Origin: an uncultured Flavobacteriaceae bacterium
GTDB lineage: Bacteria > Bacteroidota > Bacteroidia > Flavobacteriales > Flavobacteriaceae
Assembly: GCA_949372605.1 (NCBI GenBank)
Contig: CASIAE010000007.1
Location: forward strand, 1 to 64,000
Reading direction: 5' to 3'
DNA length: 64,000 bases
The translations under genes were made by a program, and so were the position numbers. The notes below the pieces were generated by a model. It was given only the letters and a program-made list of their open reading frames with translations, did no database searches and was not told the origin of the DNA. Shown in pieces: positions 19,554 through 27,746 of the stretch; the first letter of the stretch is position 1; each line of letters starts with the position of its first letter.

Positions 19554-20891
19554 ATGAAAATCACAAATCTATTATTAATACTTTTATTTCTTAATATAAC
19601 TTTTGTTGGTTGTGAAAATAAATACCCTTCAATAGAAATAAAAGCTAATGATTTTCACGATGCCCAAGACCAACTCACTTCGGTTATGGTGCATGATATC
19701 TTTTCTCCTCCTGTAGCCAGTCGGGTTTACGTCTATTCTAACATTGCTGCTCACGAAATATTGGCACAAGACAAACAGAATAATTATAAGAGCTTAAAGG
19801 GAATACTTAGAGATTTTAAAGGAATTTCAAAATCAAAAGATACACTTGTGAATCATAAGCTAGCAGCTCTAATTGCATTTTTGGAGGTTGGAAAAAGACT
19901 TATATTTTCCCAGCTAACAATTACTGAATATGAAGAGCAATTATTTTCTAATTGGGAAAAAACAAATCCGAAAGTCTATTTAGCTTCTAAGGTTTATGCA
20001 GAAAAAGTGTCAGATGAAATCAGTTTGTGGTATAAATCTGATAACTATAATGAATCAAGGACTTACCCAAAATTTACGATAGATTATGACAGCCCATCTC
20101 GTTGGCAACCCACCCCTCCAGATTATATGGACGGAATTGAGCCTCATTGGAGTAAAATCAGACCTTTTGTGATTGAAAGTGCTTTACAATTTCAACCAGA
20201 ACCGCCACCTGCTTTCTCAATGGATCCAGACTCTGAGTTTTACAAAGAACTTCACGAAGTTTACAAAATTGTAAAAGAAATTCAAAACAACGAGGACGAG
20301 GACGAGCGAAAGGAAATCGCAAAATTTTGGGATTGTAACCCCTATGTTTCAACCCATAAAGGACATGTGATGTTCGCTTTAAAAAAAATAAGTCCCGGAG
20401 CCCACTGGATTGGAATTACAAAGATTGTTTCCAGAAATTTAAATGCGGATGTTTATAAAACAGTAGCTGCTTACGCCAAAACTTCTGTTGCAATTGCAGA
20501 TGCATTCATCAGTTGTTGGGATGAAAAATACAGAAGTAATTTAATACGCCCAGAAACACTAATTAATCAGACAATTGACGAAAATTGGTATCCTGTTCTT
20601 CAAACGCCTCCTTTCCCTGAATACACAAGTGGTCACTCCGTAGTTTCGGGTGCAGCTTCGGTTGCTTTGACGGATTTTTTTGGAGATAATATTTCTTTTG
20701 AGGACGACACTGAATTGGTTTATGATCTTCCAATAAGAAGCTTTAAATCGTTCACTCATGCGGCTGAAGAAGCTGCAATTAGCAGGTTATACGGTGGGAT
20801 CCATTACAGAAAAGCGATAGTGGAAGGATTAAAACAAGGCAGGGAACTTGGAAATTTTATAAGTAAAAAATTAGCCATAGAATCCAATTAA
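19554..20891 (+). CDS. Vanadium-dependent haloperoxidase/PAP2-superfamily lipoprotein
   Basis: A 445-residue lipoprotein (signal ending NITFVGC) with the helical fold and residues of the vanadium haloperoxidase/acid phosphatase superfamily. The three signature regions are visible: K-x6-RP in EKYRSNLIRPE, a GH motif in FPEYTSGHS where the canonical motif is PSGH, and SR-x5-H in SRLYGGIH. The Asp that follows three residues after that His in chloroperoxidases is Ala here. These sites bind vanadate or phosphate in characterised members. Whether this one halogenates, dephosphorylates or does something else cannot be told. It is anchored on the periplasmic or outer side. Its stop overlaps the stop of the convergent serine hydrolase by TTAA. 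Confidence 0.8.
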   Translation: MKITNLLLILLFLNITFVGCENKYPSIEIKANDFHDAQDQLTSVMVHDIFSPPVASRVYVYSNIAAHEILAQDKQNNYKSLKGILRDFKGISKSKDTLVNHKLAALIAFLEVGKRLIFSQLTITEYEEQLFSNWEKTNPKVYLASKVYAEKVSDEISLWYKSDNYNESRTYPKFTIDYDSPSRWQPTPPDYMDGIEPHWSKIRPFVIESALQFQPEPPPAFSMDPDSEFYKELHEVYKIVKEIQNNEDEDERKEIAKFWDCNPYVSTHKGHVMFALKKISPGAHWIGITKIVSRNLNADVYKTVAAYAKTSVAIADAFISCWDEKYRSNLIRPETLINQTIDENWYPVLQTPPFPEYTSGHSVVSGAASVALTDFFGDNISFEDDTELVYDLPIRSFKSFTHAAEEAAISRLYGGIHYRKAIVEGLKQGRELGNFISKKLAIESN

Positions 20892-22144
20892 TTCTCAAGA
20901 AGGACATCTAATATTTTCCCTCTTATTTCAAGACTATAGATCGCTTTTTGTGATCTCGTTGGAAAAACACGATTAGAAAGGAAGATCATAAAACTATTGT
21001 GAGTCGGATTGATCCAAACAAATGTTCCTGTAAACCCACTGTGACCATAACTTTCAGGGGAACAAATTTCAGAGGGATAAGGCAAAGAGTCAGAGTCTAC
21101 GCTAGGTTTGTCAAAGCCCAATCCACGTCGGTTTTCAGATGCTGGATAAGCCCGTGAGTTAAACAATTCTATTGTCTCAGCTTTTAAATATTCCTTACCC
21201 TTATATGTTCCTTTATTCAAAAGCATTTGAAGGATTTTTGAAAGAGACATTGCATCAGAAAAAAGCCCTGCATTTCCAGAAATCCCACCCATAAGCCCTG
21301 CTGCTTCGTCATGTACCCATCCTTTTACAAGAGTTTTTCTAAACAAGGAATCTTTTTCAGTAGGAACGATTTCTTCCTGTTTAAATTTAAGACTTGGGTT
21401 GAAAGTAAGCCTCTTGGCTTCCATGGGCTGGTAGAAATGAGTATCTAAAAATGCATCAAAAGACAAACCACTCAGGTTTTTGACCAGTTCAGGCAACAAG
21501 AAAAACCATAAACCAGAATAGCGATATTTTCCAACATTTTCTACTGGAGTTTTTTTAATCCTTCGCATGATTTTCCTTTGGTAGTTTTTGAAAATATAGA
21601 GGGAATCACTTAATGCATATGGGTAGCGATTACTTTTTTTATTTGAAAGCGTTCTGGATTTAAACTCCCCATTTTTTCTAAAAACTGTATTTTGATGAGT
21701 TATGTAAGGCGACCATCCCGCTTGATGCGCCAGTACTTCTCTAAAAGTTGTGTTTTTTTTATTACTCCTTTTTGTAAGAGGCATATATTCAGACACCCTT
21801 TTATCCAAACCGATACCATACAATTCATAGAGTTTCATAAAAGCCAATGTGCTTCCAATGATTTTTGTAACAGAAGCCAAATCATACAAATCGTTTTTAC
21901 CTACAGGAATGATAGAGTCATAGGTATGAAACCCATAGGCTTTAAATAACTTTATGCGATCATCTTTAAAAAGCAAAACTTGTGCACCAGGAAAAGCTTT
22001 TTCTCGGACACCCATCTTAATGATCGAATCTACTTTTGCTCCAAGTAATTCTTCTGAGGAATTTTTTTGTGAATTTTGTCCATTTAAAAGTTGCGTAAAA
22101 ATCAAATTGAAAATTAAAAACGAAATTAAAATTGTTTTTTTCAT
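20888..22144 (-). CDS. Exported serine hydrolase, beta-lactamase/CubicO family
   Basis: A 418-residue protein with a Sec signal peptide (ending LLNGQ) and the penicillin-binding/beta-lactamase fold. The catalytic S-x-x-K is in DLASVTKIIGS (about residues 90-100), the Tyr motif in KYRYSGLWF, and the third motif region in YGHSGFTGTFVW. Members act as esterases, D-amino-acid amidases or peptidases, so the substrate is open. It is the last gene of the minus-strand catabolic set, 12 bases after the RidA lipoprotein gene. It may release an ester- or amide-linked group from the pathway substrate; that is inference. Confidence 0.85.
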   Translation of the reverse strand: MKKTILISFLIFNLIFTQLLNGQNSQKNSSEELLGAKVDSIIKMGVREKAFPGAQVLLFKDDRIKLFKAYGFHTYDSIIPVGKNDLYDLASVTKIIGSTLAFMKLYELYGIGLDKRVSEYMPLTKRSNKKNTTFREVLAHQAGWSPYITHQNTVFRKNGEFKSRTLSNKKSNRYPYALSDSLYIFKNYQRKIMRRIKKTPVENVGKYRYSGLWFFLLPELVKNLSGLSFDAFLDTHFYQPMEAKRLTFNPSLKFKQEEIVPTEKDSLFRKTLVKGWVHDEAAGLMGGISGNAGLFSDAMSLSKILQMLLNKGTYKGKEYLKAETIELFNSRAYPASENRRGLGFDKPSVDSDSLPYPSEICSPESYGHSGFTGTFVWINPTHNSFMIFLSNRVFPTRSQKAIYSLEIRGKILDVLLEN

Positions 22145-22156
22145 GTTTAAAACAAT

Positions 22157-22723
22157 TTATTCTACCTCAACAATCATTTCTATTTCTACAGCAATATTAA
22201 AAGGAAGCGAAGCCATTCCAACTGCTGCACGAGCGTGTTTTCCTCGGTCTCCAAAGACTTCAACCATCAAATCCGAATAACCATTAATAACTTTTGGATG
22301 GTCATTAAAATCAGAGGAGGCATTAACCATCCCTAGGACTTTGACAATTCTCTTGACCTTACTTAAGTCACCTATGGCGGATTTTAAAATAGCAATTTGA
22401 TTGATTCCAGTTAGTCGCGCAGCTTCATAACCCTCTTCAATGGTTAGGTTCTCCCCTAATTTTCCGGTTATGAATTTACCGTCACTTTTTAATGGACCGT
22501 TGCCCGATAGATAAAGAAGGTTGTCCACTTTTACAGCATTTACAAAATTTGCAACAGGAGCAGCCGGACTTGGCAAATTAATGCCAAGCTCTTTTAATCT
22601 TCCGTCTGGATTAAAAACCTTTTTCGCTTCAAAATTAGAAGGCGTCTCTTTTTGAACAGGATTGCTACACGACAATAGAATTAAATTGAAAAATAGAAAC
22701 CCAAAAATTAATTTTTTATTCAT
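22157..22723 (-). CDS. RidA-family imine/enamine deaminase, lipoprotein form
   Basis: RidA proteins hydrolyse reactive 2-imino acids made by PLP enzymes into 2-oxoacids and ammonia. The 188-residue protein starts MNKKLIFGFLFFNLILLSC, a lipoprotein signal. The Rid domain fills residues 50-188. The segment HARAAVGMASLPFNIAVEIE keeps the Arg that binds the substrate carboxylate and the Glu near the active site. The longer open frame beginning at 22771 overlaps the upstream gene and lacks a signal, so the start at 22723 is used, four bases after the SelA-like gene's stop. A periplasmic Rid protein is unusual, because characterised ones are cytosolic or mitochondrial. Its place next to a PLP enzyme suggests that it clears that enzyme's imine product. 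Confidence 0.85.
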   Translation of the reverse strand: MNKKLIFGFLFFNLILLSCSNPVQKETPSNFEAKKVFNPDGRLKELGINLPSPAAPVANFVNAVKVDNLLYLSGNGPLKSDGKFITGKLGENLTIEEGYEAARLTGINQIAILKSAIGDLSKVKRIVKVLGMVNASSDFNDHPKVINGYSDLMVEVFGDRGKHARAAVGMASLPFNIAVEIEMIVEVE

Positions 22724-22727
22724 AATT

Positions 22728-23945
22728 CTAAGTTGCTGAAGAAAGGATTTCACTGACTCTTTTCGCAACAATGCGTTCTTGTCCGGGAACCATCATCCAA
22801 GTGGTAATTCCAACGGTACTGTTATCTCCAACAGTTTGGATCGAAGGGTGTCCGTCTTTTAGTTGATCACGAACGTCACTTGGTGTTATTTTAACCAAAC
22901 TTTGATCCCATCGAATTCTTAAACTTGGAACATGGTTGGCATATTTAGGAACATGAACCTCAGTTTCCACTCCTTTAATTTCCAATGCCCTATCACTAAT
23001 TAATTTTATTTGAGCTTCCCACATTGCCCATTCGGCTTTATGATCTTTTTGCAAATACAATTCAAGAGCAGCAAGCATGCCAAGGACTTCTTCCTTATTC
23101 ACTTTCATCCCTCTTCCAATGGTTTCACCTCTGGGGGGGGTGTGCATTCTGGCAGCTTCAATATATTTTCTTTTTCCTAAAAGTAAACCAGCACTTTGTG
23201 GCCCACGAATTCCTTTTCCTCCTGAAAAGGAAACCAAATCAAATCCCATTTTAGTAAATTTAAATAGGTTTTCAACAGGAGGCACATCGGCAGCACAATC
23301 TATAAAAGTGGGGATATTGTATTTTTTACCAAGCGCAATAAATTCTTCCCATTTGATTGCTCCTTGATCCGTATGCGCATTAAGAAACCAAAGCATAGCT
23401 GTATTTTTATTAATTGCTTTTTCTAAATCTCTAGTAGTTTTTACTTTAACTACTTTTGCACCGACGTTTGTAAGCGCTTGAGCATATCCAATTGTATGAG
23501 ATTCTTGAATAATCACTTCATTTTTCATGCCCTTTGTATTGGGAAGTTGTTTGACTTTTTCAGGATCCATTCCGGTAAGAATTCCCGCCATTCCAATACT
23601 CATGGCACCAAAACAACCAGAGGATACTGTAGCGTATTCACACTCTAATAATTCAGCAATTCTTTCTCCTACCTTGTCTTGTAAGTCATCGAGATTCACA
23701 TACTCAGTGGTGCCATAACTTATGGCGTCAGTGACCTCCTTGGGCATTAACGATCCTGTCATGGAAGTATAAGTTCCTGCGGCATTAATAAAGGTTCTTA
23801 GTCCTAATTCTTTAAAGAAATCTCTTCGAACACTTGAAACGATCGCTGCAGAACTCGGATTTGCTGATAGTGAATTAGCACCCAAAAAACTTCCTATAAA
23901 AGGAAGGGTTGCTAATGATTTTAATGCTTTTCTTCTGTTAATCAT
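22728..23945 (-). CDS. SelA/DgaE-like PLP-dependent lyase with twin-arginine signal
   Basis: A 405-residue fold-type I PLP enzyme related to SelA and to D-glucosaminate-6-phosphate ammonia-lyase (DgaE). The N-terminus is a twin-arginine signal (MINRRKALKSLATLPF, then a hydrophobic stretch to LSANP). The enzyme domain shows TFINAAGTYTSMTGSLMP, the typical opening of this family, and the PLP lysine in SFSGGKGIRGPQS (about residue 240). Known relatives without selenium function remove ammonia or water from amino-sugar acids or amino acids. A Tat signal fits an enzyme that must fold around PLP in the cytoplasm before export. Genes for RidA proteins lie on both sides, as expected if the product is an imine. 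The substrate is not known. Confidence 0.8.
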   Translation of the reverse strand: MINRRKALKSLATLPFIGSFLGANSLSANPSSAAIVSSVRRDFFKELGLRTFINAAGTYTSMTGSLMPKEVTDAISYGTTEYVNLDDLQDKVGERIAELLECEYATVSSGCFGAMSIGMAGILTGMDPEKVKQLPNTKGMKNEVIIQESHTIGYAQALTNVGAKVVKVKTTRDLEKAINKNTAMLWFLNAHTDQGAIKWEEFIALGKKYNIPTFIDCAADVPPVENLFKFTKMGFDLVSFSGGKGIRGPQSAGLLLGKRKYIEAARMHTPPRGETIGRGMKVNKEEVLGMLAALELYLQKDHKAEWAMWEAQIKLISDRALEIKGVETEVHVPKYANHVPSLRIRWDQSLVKITPSDVRDQLKDGHPSIQTVGDNSTVGITTWMMVPGQERIVAKRVSEILSSAT

Positions 23946-23961
23946 GATTATTGATTTTAAA

Positions 23962-24426
23962 TTAATCTACTGCTGCGATGCAGTCCATTTCTACTAATGA
24001 GTTTCCTGGAACACCGCCATAGGTTGCAACAGTTGTCCTTACAGGAGGGTTTTTTCCAAAACGACCTCTGAAAATTTCATTCATTCCTTTGTAGTCTGCC
24101 AAATCAGCAAGGTAAACATTCACTTTAAGCACCTGCTCCATCGAAGATCCATTACTCTCTAATCCCTTTTGAAGCTCTTTCAAAACATGGTCAGTATGTG
24201 ATTTGATGTCGCCATCGAAATGAGCACCTTTTCCTGCTATATAAAGAGTGTTTCCATGCCTTACTGCTCCAGAAAATAACGGAATGTCTTGATCACTAAC
24301 GACTTCGCCTAATACTTTCTTTTCAGTTTTAGGTGCAGCTGCTTTTACAGCTCCAACACCAAGAAGGGCTGCAAAACCCATTCCTATTTTCTTCAGTGAA
24401 GATCTTCTTTGTTCATTGTGTTTCAT
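23962..24426 (-). CDS. RidA-family imine/enamine deaminase with twin-arginine signal
   Basis: A 154-residue Rid-family protein preceded by a twin-arginine signal (NEQRRSSLKKIGMGFAALLG, cleaved near AVKAAAP). The Rid domain starts at about residue 45 with IPLFSGAVRHGNTLYIAGKG. The carboxylate-binding Arg is present in PPVRTTVATYGG, and the strand that normally carries the catalytic-region Glu reads LVEMDCIAAVD, with Asp at that place. It lies 17 bases upstream of the SelA-like gene and 29 bases after the RraA gene. It and the lipoprotein RidA are not close copies, so they may serve different imines or different sites in the envelope. Confidence 0.85.
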   Translation of the reverse strand: MKHNEQRRSSLKKIGMGFAALLGVGAVKAAAPKTEKKVLGEVVSDQDIPLFSGAVRHGNTLYIAGKGAHFDGDIKSHTDHVLKELQKGLESNGSSMEQVLKVNVYLADLADYKGMNEIFRGRFGKNPPVRTTVATYGGVPGNSLVEMDCIAAVD

Positions 24427-24454
24427 TTTTGTTTTTTTATTTATTAAACTGATA

Positions 24455-25384
24455 TTACCACATTCTTTTTTTAATCAACTCTTGTACTTGGTCTTTGGGA
24501 ACAGGAAGTTCATCCATGTGATCCCTAATCCATTTTGAAAAATCTTTTTCAATTTCATCTGACCATTTATTGTCTATTTGTCCTGGAGTATACTTCCCTT
24601 CTTTAAGACGCGAGATGCCAAATAAATCTCTAAGTCTAACTACTTCGGAGGTGATGACTACTTGCTCAGCCAGATGTGAGGGGATGAAAATTACGCCCTC
24701 TTTTTTGGCGAGTACTACATCTCCGGGCATGACACTTGCAGCTCCAATTCTGATGGGTTCATTGATGCTGTATAACATCACTTCGGTTAGAAACGAAGGG
24801 TGCCAACCTCTCACAAAGGCATTGAATCCTTCGATTTGAGAAAGCCCTTCCATGTCTCTGCTGGAAGCATCAAAGACGACACCCGTTTTAGTTTTTGCAT
24901 AAATTGAATTCCCTAAATTGTCTCCAATTAAAGTTCCATCCACTATTTTACCAAAACCATCGGCGACATAGACGTCGTTTTCTACTAAACGATCAATCGG
25001 CCATGAATTTGTATTTCCAATCTCTCCTTCTTTGAGTCCTTTTTCTTTGATTTGGTTTGCGATATCGGGACGATTGGGCATGTACTGAACGGTTAGTGCT
25101 CTTCCAACAATGGTGACATCATTGTGGAGTGGTTGCCATCCGCCATCAAACTGATTGTGATAGCCTTCATTCCTTAAAACTCCCCAAGCTTCTTCAATAC
25201 TAACTTTTTTCATCCGCATAAGCACATCAGTAGTAACCTTAGGCCTCCCATCTTCAAAACGTTCTCCTTCCCATTTGTGGGTTAAAAATTTCATTTCCTC
25301 GATACTCAAGTTTTGAGCAAATGCTAAAGAAAAATAAATTGAAGCGATAAAAACGAAAGAGAATTGAATTAGTTTTTTAAACAT
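24455..25384 (-). CDS. Exported RraA-family aldolase (4-hydroxy-2-oxoacid aldolase-like)
   Basis: A 309-residue protein with a Sec signal peptide (ending SLAFAQ) and an RraA/HMG-aldolase fold. Residues GVVFDASSRDMEGL contain the Arg-Asp pair that binds substrate and the divalent metal in class II pyruvate aldolases of this family. VMPGDVVLAKKEGVIFIPSHLA matches the conserved C-terminal strand pair. True RraA regulators of RNase E lack the Asp, so an enzyme is more likely than a regulator. Relatives cleave 4-hydroxy-2-oxoacids to pyruvate, and some decarboxylate oxaloacetate. It has an extra 60-residue N-terminal part compared with minimal RraA. It sits between the symporter and RidA genes and could supply the last cleavage step of the pathway. 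Confidence 0.82.
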   Translation of the reverse strand: MFKKLIQFSFVFIASIYFSLAFAQNLSIEEMKFLTHKWEGERFEDGRPKVTTDVLMRMKKVSIEEAWGVLRNEGYHNQFDGGWQPLHNDVTIVGRALTVQYMPNRPDIANQIKEKGLKEGEIGNTNSWPIDRLVENDVYVADGFGKIVDGTLIGDNLGNSIYAKTKTGVVFDASSRDMEGLSQIEGFNAFVRGWHPSFLTEVMLYSINEPIRIGAASVMPGDVVLAKKEGVIFIPSHLAEQVVITSEVVRLRDLFGISRLKEGKYTPGQIDNKWSDEIEKDFSKWIRDHMDELPVPKDQVQELIKKRMW

Positions 25385-25391
25385 GTTTTTT

Positions 25392-26483
25392 TTATTTTTT
25401 AGTTATTTTTTCTTTAGGGTCTTTGTCTCTCCACCAAGTGGCCAATGAGGAACCGGAAATATTCATCCAAGGTCCAAAAACGGCTGGGGCGAGTCCTACG
25501 GTTGATACTTTACCCATTTCCAGTGCAATTCCTGATGCCAACCCTCCGTTTTGCATCCCGACTTCTAGGGCGATGGTTCGGCAGTCTTGCTCTTTCATTT
25601 TTAGCAGACGACAACTCCAATAGCCAAGCAAATACCCCATCAAATTATGGATAATTGCAGCGACAACTAGCAACAGACCAATGGACAATAGAGAATCTCT
25701 TCCTGCAGCGGTTATAATCATTATTATTAAAGCGATTGCACTCATCGAAACAATTGGCATGGCTTTGTCTAACCATTTTGCTTTTCCGTGGAAAAAATGA
25801 TTGAAAAGCAATCCCAACACAACGGGAAGAATCACCATTTTAAAAATACTAAGCATCATTGCGTAAAAATCAATAGGGACAAAAGACCCAGCCAAATACC
25901 TCATCAATAGGGGCGTCATGAAAGGAGCGATTACAGTGGCCACTGCAGTTAAAGTCACCGAAAGCGCAACGTTTGCTTTGGCCAAATAGGCCATGACATT
26001 CGAAGCCAACCCGCTTGGAGAGGATCCTATTAACACAACTCCCGCAGCTATTTCTGGGGGAAAACTGAAAAGGGTTGCAAGTCCAAATCCTAATACAGGC
26101 ATAATGCTGAACTGACAGACCAAACCGATCAAAACTCCTTTGGGCATTTTAATAACACCGTAAAAATCATTAAAACTCATGGCTGTTCCCATGCCAAACA
26201 TTATTATTTGAAGTAGTGGAACAATGAGTTTTTTAAATTGAAAATCACCAATTTGAACTAAGGATTCAGGATAGTACATCGAAAGACTAACAGCAGCAAA
26301 AATTAAAACTGTAAATGAAAATCCCTTCCATTTTTTTGTACTTCTCATCCCCAATGCCAAAAGTAATAATGAGAGAATCAAGAAGGGTCCAGCAGTTTCG
26401 GTTTTCCCATTTAAAATCAAAATTAGAGTCACCAAAAACGATGCGCCTGACAGTGTAAATAAATATTTAAAAAGTTGTTTCAT
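25392..26483 (-). CDS. Bile acid:sodium symporter (BASS) family transporter
   Basis: A 363-residue integral membrane protein with about ten to eleven hydrophobic segments. An N-terminal two-helix extension precedes the BASS domain, which begins near QIIMFGMGTAMSFNDFYG. Family features include GSSPSGLASNVMAYLAKANVALSV (shortened here as GSSPSGLASN), ALSVTLTAVATVIAPFMTPL and EVGMQNGGLASGIAL, regions that form the sodium and substrate sites. Characterised BASS proteins carry bile acids, pyruvate, pantoate or other organic acids. It is in the middle of the catabolic set, overlapping the amidohydrolase stop by one base, and is its only obvious inner-membrane transporter. I infer uptake of a 2-oxoacid such as pyruvate. 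Confidence 0.88.
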   Translation of the reverse strand: MKQLFKYLFTLSGASFLVTLILILNGKTETAGPFLILSLLLLALGMRSTKKWKGFSFTVLIFAAVSLSMYYPESLVQIGDFQFKKLIVPLLQIIMFGMGTAMSFNDFYGVIKMPKGVLIGLVCQFSIMPVLGFGLATLFSFPPEIAAGVVLIGSSPSGLASNVMAYLAKANVALSVTLTAVATVIAPFMTPLLMRYLAGSFVPIDFYAMMLSIFKMVILPVVLGLLFNHFFHGKAKWLDKAMPIVSMSAIALIIMIITAAGRDSLLSIGLLLVVAAIIHNLMGYLLGYWSCRLLKMKEQDCRTIALEVGMQNGGLASGIALEMGKVSTVGLAPAVFGPWMNISGSSLATWWRDKDPKEKITKK

Positions 26484-27727
26484 TATTGCTTCCAGCTTTC
26501 GCTTGCTAAGCCGTTAAGGTCATAAACGACGTTGCCTTCTCTCAGGGTAAGTTCACATTCTAATTTTTGATTTCCTTTCATTCTCTTTCCTTGTGTATCA
26601 ATAAATCCGAAATCTCCCTCTCTGAGATTTAAAAGTGTTACATCAGCCACCGCACCGACAGACAAATGTCCTAAGTCTGTTCTCTTGATGTATGTAGCTG
26701 GATCCCATGTGGTAATTTGAATCACTTCTTGAGTGGAAAGCCCCATGTTTATGAATTTGGACATAATATTAACAATGTCTTTCATTCCGCCATTCATGCT
26801 TCCCGTATGAAGATCTGTACTTATAGAATTTGGTTTTAAACCTTGTTTAACGGCGGGTATGGCCTGCTCAAAAAGAAAACTTCCACCACCATGACCAACG
26901 TCAAAAACAATTCCTTTTTTTTGTGCTTCAAAAACATAATCCCTCACTTTTCCATTTTCATCTACAATCGGAGTTCTTCCATTCACATGGGCGTAAGCAT
27001 GAGTGAAAATATCACCAGGCCTTAATTTCTCTAATAATAATTTTTTTAGGGGTAGCTCTGGTTCGCTTCCTCCAAAATCAATTATTACAGGAAGACCCGC
27101 AAGTTCTCCAGCTTCAACAACTCTGTCAGTTGGTGTCCAGTCAAAACCATGATAATGTGCCAATTTAAACCCAACAATGTGTTGAGGGTACTGCCGCGCA
27201 ACCATGGCAGCAAGCTTAGGATCCATATCCAAAATATTTTGTTCAAAAGGCCCACCGCTCATTCCTGCTCCAACAATATTGAGAAAGGATAAAACTCTGG
27301 TTTTTGATCGATCAATTACCTGTTCTTTAAAAGTTTTAAAGTTACGCCAACCTGCATCTCCACAATCAACAAGGGTGGTTACTCCAACTCTAAAAGTAAA
27401 CCCGTCAGGGGGCAAGGAAGCAAAACTGTTGCTTAAATACCTATCGGGATTAGTCCCGTGGAAATTATGACTGTGAATGTCGATCAGTCCCGGACTTACC
27501 ACAAGGCCTTTGGCATCAATAACTTTTTTAGCAAGTTTGGCAGAAATGTTTTTTTCTACAACGGCTATTTTTCCTTGACTTATGGCCACATCCATAACTT
27601 GGTCAATGTTGTTTTTTGAATCAATCAAATGTCCATTTTTTATCAACAAATCATAGGATTGCCCTTTTAATATTAAACTAAAAAGTAAGATTGGGGTGAT
27701 TAATAAAATGACTTTAACTTTTTTCAT
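26483..27727 (-). CDS. Exported amidohydrolase/deacetylase (COG3964 type)
   Basis: A 414-residue metal-dependent hydrolase with a Sec signal (ending SLILKGQ). The amidohydrolase barrel shows DIHSHNFHG (metal HxH), VGFKLAHYHG (Lys and His), IFTHAYAH, FDVGHGGG and the final metal Asp in SISTDLHTGS. The end has the small beta-sandwich common in dihydroorotase-like enzymes (VGAVADVTLLNL). This matches the COG3964 group; studied members hydrolyse acetylated substrates such as N-acetyl amino acids, and genes for SelA-like PLP enzymes are frequent neighbours. Here a SelA-like gene is four genes downstream. I infer deacetylation of the substrate before ammonia removal. Confidence 0.85.
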   Translation of the reverse strand: MKKVKVILLITPILLFSLILKGQSYDLLIKNGHLIDSKNNIDQVMDVAISQGKIAVVEKNISAKLAKKVIDAKGLVVSPGLIDIHSHNFHGTNPDRYLSNSFASLPPDGFTFRVGVTTLVDCGDAGWRNFKTFKEQVIDRSKTRVLSFLNIVGAGMSGGPFEQNILDMDPKLAAMVARQYPQHIVGFKLAHYHGFDWTPTDRVVEAGELAGLPVIIDFGGSEPELPLKKLLLEKLRPGDIFTHAYAHVNGRTPIVDENGKVRDYVFEAQKKGIVFDVGHGGGSFLFEQAIPAVKQGLKPNSISTDLHTGSMNGGMKDIVNIMSKFINMGLSTQEVIQITTWDPATYIKRTDLGHLSVGAVADVTLLNLREGDFGFIDTQGKRMKGNQKLECELTLREGNVVYDLNGLASESWKQ

Positions 27728-27746
27728 AATGATGCTTTTTACAGTG

